DNA of 64,000 bases, from the NCBI GenBank assembly GCA_963778675.1, contig CAVZVI010000008.1:1-64000 (forward strand). Direction: 5' to 3'. Each line of letters opens with the position of its first letter. Position 1 is the first letter of the stretch. Both the position numbers and the translations under genes were made by a program. Source of the stretch: CAWCDJ01 sp963778675 (GTDB lineage: Bacteria; Acidobacteriota; Terriglobia; Bryobacterales; Bryobacteraceae). Of this stretch, positions 51,887 to 60,723 are shown piece by piece. Under the pieces are notes generated by a model. The model saw only the letters and a program-made list of their open reading frames with translations. It ran no database searches and had not been told where the DNA came from.

Positions 51887-53068
51887 TTACTGTTGGGCCG
51901 TATCCTGCATGACGAGGGCGTTCGAGACCACCTGGTCGCCCGGGCGGATGCCGGCCACAATCTCCTGCAGGCCGGATGGAACCATGGCGCCGGCGGTCAC
52001 CTCCACGCGGCGGAAGGTTTTCTCCCCGGCCGGTACGTAGACCCAGTCGCGGTCGTGGAGGTGCAGGACGGCGGATGCCGGAACGGCCGCCCGCAGCACT
52101 TCCTGCTGCCCGTGGAAGATCGCGGTCACGAACATACCGGGCCGCAGGATGCCGGGGTTGCTTACTTCGAGCCGCACTTTCGCGGTTCGGAGGTTAGGGT
52201 CGAGAATCGGGCCGATGTTGCCGATGCGCGCATCGAGAACGCGCCCGGGATACGCGGCCAGCCGAATCTCGGCGCGCTCGCCCACGTGCACCGCGGCAAG
52301 GTCATTTTCATATACGTCGCAGAGGACCCAGACGTGGGAGAGGTCGGTGATGGTGAACAGGTTGGGCGAGTTGTCGAGCGTCTTCACGCCGGCCGCCGGA
52401 GTGACGTTCTGCTCCGTGATGACGCCCGAGGCCGGAGCGGTGATGTCGATGATGCCGCTGGGGTTGTTCAAGGTCGCTCCCAGAACATTCAGTCGCTCGA
52501 GGGCGGTCTCCACATCCACCTTGGCCTTGGCCTCCGTGTCCTGCGCCACTTCCAGATCCTTCTGGGCGACCGCGCCCTTGTCATAGAGAAGCTTGGCGCG
52601 TTCGTACTGTGCGCGAGCCAACACTTCGTCGGCGGTAGCCTTGCGGTAGTCCGAGACGGCCGAGGAGATGTCGGAGCTTTGCAGCTTCAGAAGGAGTTGT
52701 CCCTTCACGACCTGGTCGCCCAGCCGGGCGTGCACCTCCAAAACTCGTCCGGACGCCAGGGAAACCACCGGAATGTTGCGAGAGACATCGACGCTGACCA
52801 CTCCATTGACGTTCAGTTGCGGGGAAGACCGCCGCGCGGTGGCGGTAGCCAGCGGGAACTGTTCCGGGTGCTCCACCGTCACCAGGCTTGGGTCCGAATC
52901 CTGGATCACTTTCGCCGGGGGAGGGGCCTCGGCCCCCGGGTCCGGCGTATCGCCCTTGGCGCCGCATCCGGCGAGGAGGAGGGCAGCCGAAATGAGGATC
53001 CCGATGGTGGAGGAGGCCCAAAACTGCCCGCTCTGTGACAGCCGCGGCTCAGTTTGGCAATGTTTCAT
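51887..53068 (-). CDS. RND efflux periplasmic adaptor (membrane fusion) lipoprotein
   Basis: 393 residues. LLLAGCGAKG supplies a lipobox near residues 31-35. The barrel-sandwich halves (VSLASGRVLEVHARLGDQVVKG and ITAPASGVITEQNV) flank a long coiled-coil hairpin (about 130-210), then beta-barrel and membrane-proximal domains follow (VYENDLAAVHVGERAEIRL, LRPGMFVTAIF). It bridges the pump and the TolC-like channel. Its start overlaps the TolC gene stop by ATGA. A metal-binding N-terminal motif as in CusB is not evident. Confidence 0.94.
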   Translation of the reverse strand: MKHCQTEPRLSQSGQFWASSTIGILISAALLLAGCGAKGDTPDPGAEAPPPAKVIQDSDPSLVTVEHPEQFPLATATARRSSPQLNVNGVVSVDVSRNIPVVSLASGRVLEVHARLGDQVVKGQLLLKLQSSDISSAVSDYRKATADEVLARAQYERAKLLYDKGAVAQKDLEVAQDTEAKAKVDVETALERLNVLGATLNNPSGIIDITAPASGVITEQNVTPAAGVKTLDNSPNLFTITDLSHVWVLCDVYENDLAAVHVGERAEIRLAAYPGRVLDARIGNIGPILDPNLRTAKVRLEVSNPGILRPGMFVTAIFHGQQEVLRAAVPASAVLHLHDRDWVYVPAGEKTFRRVEVTAGAMVPSGLQEIVAGIRPGDQVVSNALVMQDTAQQ

Positions 53069-54306
53069 TCGATGACCTCACGTCCCACCGCCAGGTTCAA
53101 CTGGCTCGCAGCCGTCATGTACGATCCCACCAGGTTCAGGTAATTCAAACGTACGTTCCGGTAGTCGTTCTGCGCTTGCAGGAAGTCCAGCAGGGAGGCT
53201 CCGCCATGCTGGTACGAGAACGACACCGTATCCCGCACTTTTCCGGCCAGCGTGAGGTAAGTCGCTTTGTAGGGCCGCAGCAGCGCCAGGCTGCTGTTGA
53301 GCAGGGCCCAGGCGGAGTCCACATCGCTGAATACCTGGGTCGTGGCCGAATCCTCGAGCCGCTGGCTGCGCTGGATATCGATCTCGGTGCGGGCTTTTTC
53401 GCCCTGGTTGCGGTCAAAGATGCGGAGGGGAACCGAAACGCTTACGCCGATGTATGCCGGGATCGGCGGATTCCGCCCCGCGTCGAGGCTGAATATCGGA
53501 TCGGTCGAGCCGTTCGCAATCGCCAGGCGGTGGTCGGTCCGGGCTTTATCGACCGCCTGCTGAGCCGCCCGCAAATCGGGGCGCGAAGCCAGCGCCATCT
53601 GCCGCAGATCCTGGAGGCCCAACAGGTTTTCCGCGAAATCGAACGTGCCCGTGACGTCGAACTGGTCCACCGGCGTACGATCGTTGAGCAGCGCCAGCAG
53701 TTGGATCTTCGCGGTTCGCAGATTGACCTGTGCCGCGTTGATGTCCGAGAGGAATTGCACCCGCTGCAGTTGCAGCCGTTGCAGGTCTATCTGAGCGATG
53801 TCGCCCGCTTTGAAGCGATCGGAGCTGACGCCCAGCACGCGGTCGTAATAGGCCAGGTTCTCGTTGGCCACGTCCAGTACGGCCTTCGCCTGCAATGTTT
53901 GGACGAAGGCGCCGCGCAGATTGAAGAGCAGCGTGCGCTCGAGGTCGGCTTCCTGCGAGGCCGTGATGGCGGTCTCGTTCTGCGCGCTTTCGAGGCGCAG
54001 TTCCCGCTTGTGCCCGCGCTCGTGCAGGTAGCTTGCCGAGATCAGGGGGAGCGTGTTGGCGAGCGGGCGGTAGGGGTTCGGCGTGAACGGATCGAGCTGG
54101 TCGAGCGTGGTGGTGACGTCCGGGTTAGGCCGGAGATGCGCCGTGATCTCCTGGGCCCGGGCTTCGCTGATTCCCAGCCGGGCGGCCAGCAAGGCCGGAT
54201 TGGCGGCTTCGAACTGGTCGCGCACCTGCTGCCAGGTGCGGGCGGTCTGCGCCGCGGCACACGACGAGTACAAGAGCACAACGATCCCATACAGGCGGCG
54301 CCGCAT
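53065..54306 (-). CDS. TolC-family outer-membrane efflux protein
   Basis: ATG 54306 with GGGAG 6 bp upstream gives 413 residues; the longer frame upstream is a shadow. A signal peptide (1-21) ends CAAAQ. Two repeats of long helices with barrel segments follow, with NPALLAARLGISEARAQE and RPDLRAAQQAVDKART as the repeat starts and a final FSYQHGGASLLDFLQAQNDY typical of CzcC/CusC. It is first in the efflux operon and divergent from the two-component system across 209 bp. Confidence 0.92.
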   Translation of the reverse strand: MRRRLYGIVVLLYSSCAAAQTARTWQQVRDQFEAANPALLAARLGISEARAQEITAHLRPNPDVTTTLDQLDPFTPNPYRPLANTLPLISASYLHERGHKRELRLESAQNETAITASQEADLERTLLFNLRGAFVQTLQAKAVLDVANENLAYYDRVLGVSSDRFKAGDIAQIDLQRLQLQRVQFLSDINAAQVNLRTAKIQLLALLNDRTPVDQFDVTGTFDFAENLLGLQDLRQMALASRPDLRAAQQAVDKARTDHRLAIANGSTDPIFSLDAGRNPPIPAYIGVSVSVPLRIFDRNQGEKARTEIDIQRSQRLEDSATTQVFSDVDSAWALLNSSLALLRPYKATYLTLAGKVRDTVSFSYQHGGASLLDFLQAQNDYRNVRLNYLNLVGSYMTAASQLNLAVGREVIE

Positions 54307-54422
54307 CGATTCTCCCTGGCCCGCTGCCCCGCGGCCGCGGCTTCGTGTGGGGTGGAGAGCCGCAACCGTGGGGTAAGCGGATGCCATAATTCGACGTTAG
54401 CTTGGCCCCTTTTGGCGGGCTA

Positions 54423-54453
54423 CCTATCTTTCAGAGGCGGGAGCCTATCTTTC
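54423..54453. promoter_or_regulatory. Direct repeat CCTATCTTTC, 21-bp period
   Basis: CCTATCTTTC occurs at 54423-54432 and 54444-54453, two helical turns apart, in the gap between the efflux operon and the histidine kinase. The flanks are also partly alike (AGAGGCGG, GGTGGAGCGG). It is a candidate binding site for the response regulator encoded 1.4 kb downstream. Confidence 0.4.
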
Positions 54454-54515
54454 GGTGGAGCGGCTTGGCCGGAGCGCGCCATTTCTCTAGAATTGATAGT
54501 GCAGGGGGTCCGACC

Positions 54516-55925
54516 GTGAACGTGCGTCTTTTCAGCGCCAATCCGCGCGGGGTCGTCGCTCAGGCAGCCATCCTGATCGCCGCGATTGCGCTGCTCGATT
54601 GGCGCATCGACCTCAATATCTCGTTCGGGTTCCTCTACCTCTTTCCCATCCTTCTCATCGGGACGGTCCTCTCGCGCTGGCAGATCCTCGGGGTGGCCGT
54701 GCTCTGCACGCTGCTCTCGGACCTGCTTGATCCATTCCGCTTCACCTTCTCGGTAGGGCTGCCGCAGGATATCCTGGTGTTCACGTCGCTCGCCGGCACG
54801 GGCCTGTTCGCCTACGAAGTAACGCGCAGCCGGCGACGCGTCCAGGAAGAGGCCGCCGCGCGGCTGGAAGCCGAAAGGCAACTCGAGTTCATCATCGAGA
54901 GCAGCCCCGCCGCGATTCTGACCACCCGGGCCGATTGCGTCGTGGTGCGCGCGAATTCGGCCGCGAACCGGCTGTTTGCCGTAGCTCCGGGTGTGCTGCC
55001 CGGCCGGAATATCCGGCGCTACATTCCGGCGCTCGGCCGCGTACCTTTCACAGGTGAGACGAACCAGACCTTCCGCACCGAGATGCAATGCCGCGGAGAG
55101 CGCGAAAACGGCGATGTTTTCCTGGCAAATGTTTTCTTTTCCACTTACACCACAGCGAGCGGGCCGCGGCTGGCCGCGTTGATCGTCGATGCCTCCGAGG
55201 AGCTGCGCGAGCGCGAGGAGGCCGGGTTGGAGCAGCTCATGAGCGGCTCGCGCATCCTGGTAGCCGCGGTGTCGCACGAAGTACGAAACGTGTGCGGCGC
55301 CATCGCCGTCGTTCATGAAAACCTGGTGCGGCGCGGCGGACTGGCCGGGAACCAGGATTTCGAAGCACTGGGCGCATTAGTGGATACCTTGAGCCGGATC
55401 GCCTCACTCGAACTCAAGCAGAGCTCCGGAGAGCCGCCCGCCGAAGCCGCCGACCTGGCCGAGATTCTGGACGACCTGCGCATCGTGCTCGAACCCTACT
55501 GCAAAGACGCCGATATTGCGCTTCACTGGAAGATCGCACCGGGTCTCCCGCTGGTCTGGGCGGACCGCCACCGGCTGCTGCAGGTTCTCCTGAATCTCGC
55601 CAAGAACAGCGAGCGCGCGCTGCGCGCATCGGCAGTGAAGACGATCGATATCGATGTATCCGCCGGCCCCGCGGCCGTCTCGATCCGTTTCACCGACAGC
55701 GGGCCGGGTGTGGAAGCGCCCGGCAAGCTTTTCCAGCCGTTTCAGAAAGGCGCGGAAGCGACCGGCCTGGGCCTGTACCTGTCGCGCGCGCTGCTGCGGT
55801 CGTTCCGCGGGGATCTGCATTACGACGCCGCCGCGCCGGGTTGCGCGTTCGTGATCGACCTCGCCATCGCGGGAGGTTCCCAGGAGAACCAGGATGCTGC
55901 CCATACGACTGTTATTGCTCGATGA
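54516..55925 (+). CDS. Membrane histidine kinase with PAS domain
   Basis: GTG 54516 with AGGGGG 7-8 bp upstream gives 469 residues. Three or four membrane helices (about 15-110, FGFLYLFPILLIG, GVAVLCTLLSDLL) resemble a small integral sensor. PAS is at 128-240, the HisKA motif VSHEVRN has His254, and the ATPase has NLAKNSERAL, DSGPGV and GLGLYLSRAL. It overlaps the response regulator by 32 bp. Divergence from the efflux operon suggests that the pair controls the pump; the signal is unknown. Confidence 0.9.
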   Translation: MNVRLFSANPRGVVAQAAILIAAIALLDWRIDLNISFGFLYLFPILLIGTVLSRWQILGVAVLCTLLSDLLDPFRFTFSVGLPQDILVFTSLAGTGLFAYEVTRSRRRVQEEAAARLEAERQLEFIIESSPAAILTTRADCVVVRANSAANRLFAVAPGVLPGRNIRRYIPALGRVPFTGETNQTFRTEMQCRGERENGDVFLANVFFSTYTTASGPRLAALIVDASEELREREEAGLEQLMSGSRILVAAVSHEVRNVCGAIAVVHENLVRRGGLAGNQDFEALGALVDTLSRIASLELKQSSGEPPAEAADLAEILDDLRIVLEPYCKDADIALHWKIAPGLPLVWADRHRLLQVLLNLAKNSERALRASAVKTIDIDVSAGPAAVSIRFTDSGPGVEAPGKLFQPFQKGAEATGLGLYLSRALLRSFRGDLHYDAAAPGCAFVIDLAIAGGSQENQDAAHTTVIAR

Positions 55926-56532
55926 CCACACCCTTTTTCGGGAAGGCTTGAGCCGCCTGCTGGCCTCCGAGCCGGATTTCGAAATGGCCGGCCATTGCGG
56001 CCTGTCCGCGGAAGCCCTGGCACTGCTCCGCAGCGCGCGGGTGGACGTGGTGCTGCTCGATTTCGACCTGGGGGAAGATCACGGCAGCGAGTTCATCTCC
56101 GCGGCGCGCAAAGCCGGCTACCAGGGCAAGTTTCTGATGATCACGGCGGGAATGTCCGCCACCGAATCGTCGATTGCCCTGCAATTAGGTGCCTCGGGGA
56201 TTTTTCTCAAACACAACTCGCCGACGGTCCTGGCTCAGGCCATTCGCGGCGTGGCCGAGGGCGGGATGTGGGTCGATCCGAAGATCATCCGGCTGATGGC
56301 GGATGGGGTCAACCAGGCCATCGAACAGGGCGTTCGAAAGCACCTTACCGAGCGCGAGCGGGAGGTGCTCCGCGGGATCTTCGAGGGGCTCAGCAACAAG
56401 GAGATCGCGTCGCAGTTGGATGTCACGGAAGGCGCCGTCAAGGCTACCCTGCAACAACTGTTCCAGAAGACCGGCGTGCGGACGCGCAGCCAGTTAGTGC
56501 GGATCGCCCTCGAAGCCTCGCTGGTGAAGTAG
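55894..56532 (+). CDS. NarL/FixJ-type response regulator
   Basis: 212 residues. The receiver (1-120) has acidic residues Asp10 and Asp11, phospho-acceptor Asp56 (LLDFDLG) and FLKHN with the conserved Lys. The LuxR-type helix-turn-helix is at about 145-205 (LTEREREVLRGIFEGLSNKEIASQL). The start overlaps the kinase gene, so the two are coupled. It probably binds near the divergent efflux and kinase promoters. Confidence 0.93.
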   Translation: MLPIRLLLLDDHTLFREGLSRLLASEPDFEMAGHCGLSAEALALLRSARVDVVLLDFDLGEDHGSEFISAARKAGYQGKFLMITAGMSATESSIALQLGASGIFLKHNSPTVLAQAIRGVAEGGMWVDPKIIRLMADGVNQAIEQGVRKHLTEREREVLRGIFEGLSNKEIASQLDVTEGAVKATLQQLFQKTGVRTRSQLVRIALEASLVK

Positions 56533-56539
56533 GCTCCGG

Positions 56540-57193
56540 CTACACCATGGTAGGGACCGGCAAAGCCCGCTCGATCGCCAGTGAAACCTGGTCCGCGGCG
56601 AGGGAGCCATCGACTGTCCAGACATGGTTCTCGAACCAGGCAAGCACCGGGCCGGTCAGCTCCTGATAGGCCTTCAGACGCTGGCGGATTACCTCTTCCC
56701 GGTCGTCTTCGCGGGTAACGAGTGCGGCGCCATCCACATCGCAGATTCCCGCCACACGCGGCGGCTGAGACTGCAAATTATAGATGTGCAAGCACTTCGG
56801 GCACTGTCTCCGGGCGGTCAGCCGCCCGATGAGAGCATTGTCGGGCACATCCAGGTGGATCACCACCGGATCGGGTAAACCCCGTTCCTGCAAGAGGGCA
56901 GAGAAGTGCCTCGCTTGTGGAACGGTCCGCGGATATCCGTCCAGCAGGAAGCCCTTGGCGCAATCCGGACGCGAAATCCGGTTGCGGACGATCCCGTTGA
57001 CGATTTCGTCGCTGACCAGCCCACCCTTCGACAGGATGGTGCAGGCGGCTTTACCTAATTCCGTGCCGGCTTTGCACTCGGCGCGGAACATCTCACCCGT
57101 GGATATGGCTGGTATCTGAAGTCTCTCGGCAAGGAAGGCAGCTTGCGTACCTTTTCCGCAACCCGGCGGACCAAACATCAGCAGAATCAACAC
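56540..57193 (-). CDS. adk: Adenylate kinase
   Basis: 217 residues from GTG 57193, with GGAGG upstream. GPPGCGKGT at 8-16 is the P-loop; DGYPRT at 85-90 and RQRLKAY carry catalytic arginines. The LID domain keeps a structural zinc site of the B. subtilis type: Cys131, Cys134, Cys151 and Asp154. It converts ATP and AMP to two ADP. It lies downstream of hpnI on the same strand after a 77-bp gap. A second, ribosomal-operon adk may exist elsewhere. Confidence 0.94.
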   Translation of the reverse strand: MLILLMFGPPGCGKGTQAAFLAERLQIPAISTGEMFRAECKAGTELGKAACTILSKGGLVSDEIVNGIVRNRISRPDCAKGFLLDGYPRTVPQARHFSALLQERGLPDPVVIHLDVPDNALIGRLTARRQCPKCLHIYNLQSQPPRVAGICDVDGAALVTREDDREEVIRQRLKAYQELTGPVLAWFENHVWTVDGSLAADQVSLAIERALPVPTMV

Positions 57194-57270
57194 TTCCTCC
57201 GTTACCCCGCACTTCCCCGTGGTGCGCGGGCCTGAATGTCAGACTAACCGGGTTTCCCGCGGCTCGTCAA

Positions 57271-58413
57271 TCAAAACAAGTGGGATCTTTTGGGTAAGAC
57301 TTGGGTTTTTTCACAGATGCGGCCCTCGCGATCAAGCCGCAAACGGCTGCCGCGCCAGTCGACATGGCGCCCGAAGGCCCCGCCCAGCCATACCGCGAAT
57401 CCGAACAGGTCCCGCAGCGGAATGAGCCAGAAGCTCGGCAGGGTTTTGCGGTCTTTGAGAATCCTTGCCCCCACCACTACTCCGGCAGCCACCCGAATCG
57501 CCAGGGCGAGGCCTCCCGCCCACCATTGCCCGGCCGCGAAGGCCACCAGCGACCAGAGAGTGGCATGGGTGACGGCGTATCCGTAGTAGCCGGCGGGCCG
57601 CGACACCCGGATGGTCCGGGACCAGCGCAACTGGTGGCGCCAGGTCTGGGCCCAGCTCTCCCCGCCGAGCCCGGTTTCGACCACCACGGGCGCGAAAACG
57701 ACGCGAAGCCCCAACGCGGAGATGCGGCGGCCGAGCTGGTAATCGTCCGCCACGTAGCCGGCGATCGCCTCGAACCCGCCGATCTTCCGCAGCGCCGCGG
57801 CGCGGAACACCATGGTGGAGCCGAGAGCGAACTCCGCGACTCCCAGAAGGCGCGCCACCAGCACGCTGGGTGCGAATTCGGTGGCGATGCCCAGCGCCTC
57901 GGCGCGCGCGGCCGGAGACTCGGCGGCCGCACGATAGAGGCAGGTCACCAGGCCCACCCCGGGGTCATCGAGCGGGGCGGTGACCGCCTCCAGGTATCCG
58001 GGCTCGACTACGATATCGCTGTCGTTCACGAGCAGCAGGGGGTGGCGCGCGTGCTTCGCCAGTTCCGCCATCACCCCGACCTTCGCGTTCGGCGCGGCGG
58101 TGGCGACCGTGTATACGGAGATCGGCAGGCCCGGATATTCGCGCCGGAGGCGATCGACATCCTCGAGCGCCGGGTCGTCGGGGTCGCTGACTCCGAAGAG
58201 AATCTCAAACTCGGGGTAGCGCTGAAGAGCGTGCGAGAGGATAGCCTCGTAGAACCGGGGATCGCGTCCGCGCAGCGGCTTCAGAATGGAAACAGGCTGC
58301 GGGCTGGCTGGAACCGGCAGTCGGCTGCTTCCCTTTTGCCAGCGCCACGCAGCCACCAGCACCAGGAGGTAGTAGCAGGCCCCCGCCAGCGCCGGGACTG
58401 CCCACCAGATCAC
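57271..58413 (-). CDS. hpnI: Hopanoid glycosyltransferase HpnI
   Basis: GTG 58413 overlaps the preceding stop by GTGA and gives 380 residues; a TTG at 58437 would add eight. One N-terminal membrane helix is followed by a GT2/GT21-type catalytic domain: PVSILKPLRGRDPRFYEAI, NDSDIVV, GGFEAIAGYVADDYQLGRRI and QLRWSRTIR, then two or three C-terminal helices. HpnI adds N-acetylglucosamine to bacteriohopanetetrol in the cytoplasmic membrane. Identification rests on the family pattern and on the adjacent hpnJ. No hpnK deacetylase gene is beside it. Confidence 0.88.
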   Translation of the reverse strand: MIWWAVPALAGACYYLLVLVAAWRWQKGSSRLPVPASPQPVSILKPLRGRDPRFYEAILSHALQRYPEFEILFGVSDPDDPALEDVDRLRREYPGLPISVYTVATAAPNAKVGVMAELAKHARHPLLLVNDSDIVVEPGYLEAVTAPLDDPGVGLVTCLYRAAAESPAARAEALGIATEFAPSVLVARLLGVAEFALGSTMVFRAAALRKIGGFEAIAGYVADDYQLGRRISALGLRVVFAPVVVETGLGGESWAQTWRHQLRWSRTIRVSRPAGYYGYAVTHATLWSLVAFAAGQWWAGGLALAIRVAAGVVVGARILKDRKTLPSFWLIPLRDLFGFAVWLGGAFGRHVDWRGSRLRLDREGRICEKTQVLPKRSHLF

Positions 58414-58772
58414 AGGGAGACCAGCGCCACGCCGCAAATCACCAGCGCCGCGCCCGCCCAGCGCAGCCAGTTGACCTGCTCTTTGAGAACATACTTGGCC
58501 AGCACCGTCTCGAGGACATAGGTGACGGCCGTAGCCGGAACTGCGAAGCTCAATTCGCTGACGCTCAGCAGTCCCAGGTACGCGAAGAAAGATACAGCCA
58601 TGGCGCCCACCGATCCGATGACATAACGGTTGCGCGCCAGCATCGCCATCGTCCGCCCGATTGCGTTCGGGCGGAAATCGTGAATCTCGCCGTGATGGCG
58701 CATGCCCATGGCCTGCAACACTTCACCGGCCGTCGTGGCTGCTACGATGATCGCGATGAGGAACCACCTCAT
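58410..58772 (-). CDS. Small EamA/SMR-type membrane protein, second of a pair
   Basis: 120 residues from ATG 58772, which overlaps the previous stop by ATGA. Four membrane helices are visible, ending in LSFAVPATAVTYVLETVLAKYVLKEQVNW, a typical SMR/EamA end. It differs from its partner, so a heterodimer is likely. In ArnE/ArnF such pairs flip a lipid-linked aminosugar; between hpnI and hpnJ this pair may move glycosylated hopanoid across the membrane. That role is inference. Confidence 0.86.
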   Translation of the reverse strand: MRWFLIAIIVAATTAGEVLQAMGMRHHGEIHDFRPNAIGRTMAMLARNRYVIGSVGAMAVSFFAYLGLLSVSELSFAVPATAVTYVLETVLAKYVLKEQVNWLRWAGAALVICGVALVSL

Positions 58773-59191
58773 GAGGCGTCGCCCGCGCGCTTCACCCGAG
58801 GCGCGGCGGTCTGAGGCGCGCTGTACGCGCCGACCAGGGCCACGCCGGCCATGATCAGCCCGATCCCCGCCCATCGCGGACCCGTGATGTGCTCGTGGAG
58901 CAATACTTTGCCCGCGAGCGCGACCAGGACGTATCCGACGGAGGTGACAGGCAACACGTAGCTGAGGTCGGCCCAACTGAGCAGCGCCATACGCGAGAGG
59001 GTCCAGAGGATGAGCAGCAGCACACCGGCGGAAACCCAGGGCCGGAACAGCACCGTGACGTAATCGAGAGGGGCGGCCAGTTGCGGCGGCATCCCCTGCT
59101 TCAGAAAGAGATTGCCGAAAACGTTGCTCAGCACCACTACCGTGGCGCAGGCCCACGTCTTGAGGCGCAGACGCGCGGATTCGGTGGTCAT
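58769..59191 (-). CDS. Small EamA/SMR-type membrane protein, first of a pair
   Basis: 140 residues from ATG 59191, 7 bp after the hpnJ stop. Four membrane helices are visible, with WADLSYVLPVTSVGYVLVALAGKVLLHEHI as the EamA repeat signature and a short basic tail. It overlaps its partner by ATGA. The four-gene run hpnJ-SMR-SMR-hpnI has almost no intergenic space, so it is one transcript. Confidence 0.86.
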   Translation of the reverse strand: MTTESARLRLKTWACATVVVLSNVFGNLFLKQGMPPQLAAPLDYVTVLFRPWVSAGVLLLILWTLSRMALLSWADLSYVLPVTSVGYVLVALAGKVLLHEHITGPRWAGIGLIMAGVALVGAYSAPQTAAPRVKRAGDAS

Positions 59192-59198
59192 CCCGGCG

Positions 59199-60668
59199 TC
59201 AGTCGCCGCTGCCGGCAGGGGCGGGAGCGGCTTTGGCCGCCGCTTTATGATCGGCGACGAAGCGCTTGCGTTTGGCGCGCAGGGCCATATATTCCCGCGC
59301 CTCTTTCATGAGGCGGCGCCGGTCGTCGCCATCGAACATGGCATTCTTCACGATCCGCCAGACCACGCGCGGCCGGAAGAAGTATTCACCGTAGAAGCGC
59401 TCCACCCACTCCACCAGTTCGCCGCGGTCCAGACCGGGGTAGATGATGTTGGGAAGCTGGTGGCCGGTCTCATCGGTCATTGAATCGATGGTGATGAGGC
59501 CGTTGTTCTTGACGTAATCGTAGAATTCGGTGCCGGGGTACGGATGGGCGATCGACACCTGAATGGTTTCGGTATCGAGGCGCTTGGCGAAATCGATGGT
59601 CGTACGGATGCTGTCGCGGGTTTCGCCGGGGAGCCCGATGATGTAATCGCCGTGCACCACCAGGCCGAGCTTCTTGCAGTTGGCGGTGAAGCGCTGCGCC
59701 ATATCCACGGTGGCGCCCTTCTTGATGTTCTTCAGAATCTGCGGGTCGCCCGATTCATATCCCACGATGAGCAGCCGGCAGCCGGCTTCCTTCATGGCCT
59801 TGAGGGTGTCGTAGTCGGTGGTGACCCGCGACGTGCAGGACCAGGTGAAGTTCAGCGGCTTGAGCTTTTTGCACAGCTCGATGGTGCGCTCTTTACGGTA
59901 ATTGAAGGTGTCGTCGTCGAAGAAAATCTCTTTAACGTTGGGGAACTGTTCCAGGGCATACCGTACTTCGTTGGCGACATCGTCGTTGGAGCGCAGCCGC
60001 CAGCGGTGCCCGGAATGGGTCTGCGGCCACAGGCAGAAGGTGCACAGGGCCGGACATCCACGCGAGGTATAGAACGAGATGAACGGGTTGAGCAGGAATG
60101 GGACGTTGTAACGCGTGACGTCGAGATCCCGCTTGTAGACCTTGGTGACCCAGGGTAGGGAATCGAGGTCTTCGATGGCGGGCCCTTCCGGGTTGTTAAC
60201 GACCTGTCCGTTCTTGCGGAAGCTGACGCCGGGCAGCTCGGCGAGCGGCTTGCCCTTGGCGTAGTCCGCAATCTGGTGGTCGAACTCGCGGCGGACCACG
60301 AAGTCAATAGCGCTGTTGCCGAGTAGGGTCTTCTCCGGTTCGATGGTGACCGGAGGCCCGACGAACGCCACTTGAAGCTTAGGGTTCGAGTCCTTCATCA
60401 TCCCGGCCATTTTCACGTCGACATGAAAGCCGGGAGTGGAGGTGTAAAGCACCAGGAGCTCGAAATCCCTGGCCATGGCCACCGTCTGCTCGATGGATAT
60501 CTTGTGCGGCGGGGCGTCCACCACCTTGCTGTCCGGCAGCATGCCGGCCGGATAGCACAGCCACACCGGGTACCAGTACGATTCGATTTCGCGTGAAGCA
60601 GGCCAGCGTGAACTTGCGCCTCCGTCGAAACCCTCGAAAGATGGGGGATTCAGAAACAGCGTTCTCAT
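59199..60668 (-). CDS. hpnJ: Hopanoid radical SAM protein HpnJ
   Basis: 489 residues. The N-terminal half is a B12-binding-like domain (LFLNPPSFEGFDGGASSRW is the distinctive HpnJ opening). The radical-SAM cluster motif CxxxCxxC is Cys205, Cys209 and Cys212. DDDTF, GYESGD and YIIGLPGET are typical barrel segments. HpnJ rearranges the glucosamine group of bacteriohopanetetrol to a cyclitol ether. It starts the operon; 55 bp separate it from the next gene upstream. C-terminal residues 460-489 are Ala/Lys-rich. Confidence 0.93.
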   Translation of the reverse strand: MRTLFLNPPSFEGFDGGASSRWPASREIESYWYPVWLCYPAGMLPDSKVVDAPPHKISIEQTVAMARDFELLVLYTSTPGFHVDVKMAGMMKDSNPKLQVAFVGPPVTIEPEKTLLGNSAIDFVVRREFDHQIADYAKGKPLAELPGVSFRKNGQVVNNPEGPAIEDLDSLPWVTKVYKRDLDVTRYNVPFLLNPFISFYTSRGCPALCTFCLWPQTHSGHRWRLRSNDDVANEVRYALEQFPNVKEIFFDDDTFNYRKERTIELCKKLKPLNFTWSCTSRVTTDYDTLKAMKEAGCRLLIVGYESGDPQILKNIKKGATVDMAQRFTANCKKLGLVVHGDYIIGLPGETRDSIRTTIDFAKRLDTETIQVSIAHPYPGTEFYDYVKNNGLITIDSMTDETGHQLPNIIYPGLDRGELVEWVERFYGEYFFRPRVVWRIVKNAMFDGDDRRRLMKEAREYMALRAKRKRFVADHKAAAKAAPAPAGSGD

Positions 60669-60723
60669 GTGCTCTCCGTTGCCGCGAACCTCCTCGACGG
60701 AGGTCCGGTTCCGCTACCCTAAT

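Noticed and set aside
51632..54519. Two long forward frames opposite the efflux operon
   Set aside because: They are antisense to pump, adaptor and TolC genes whose motifs are complete.
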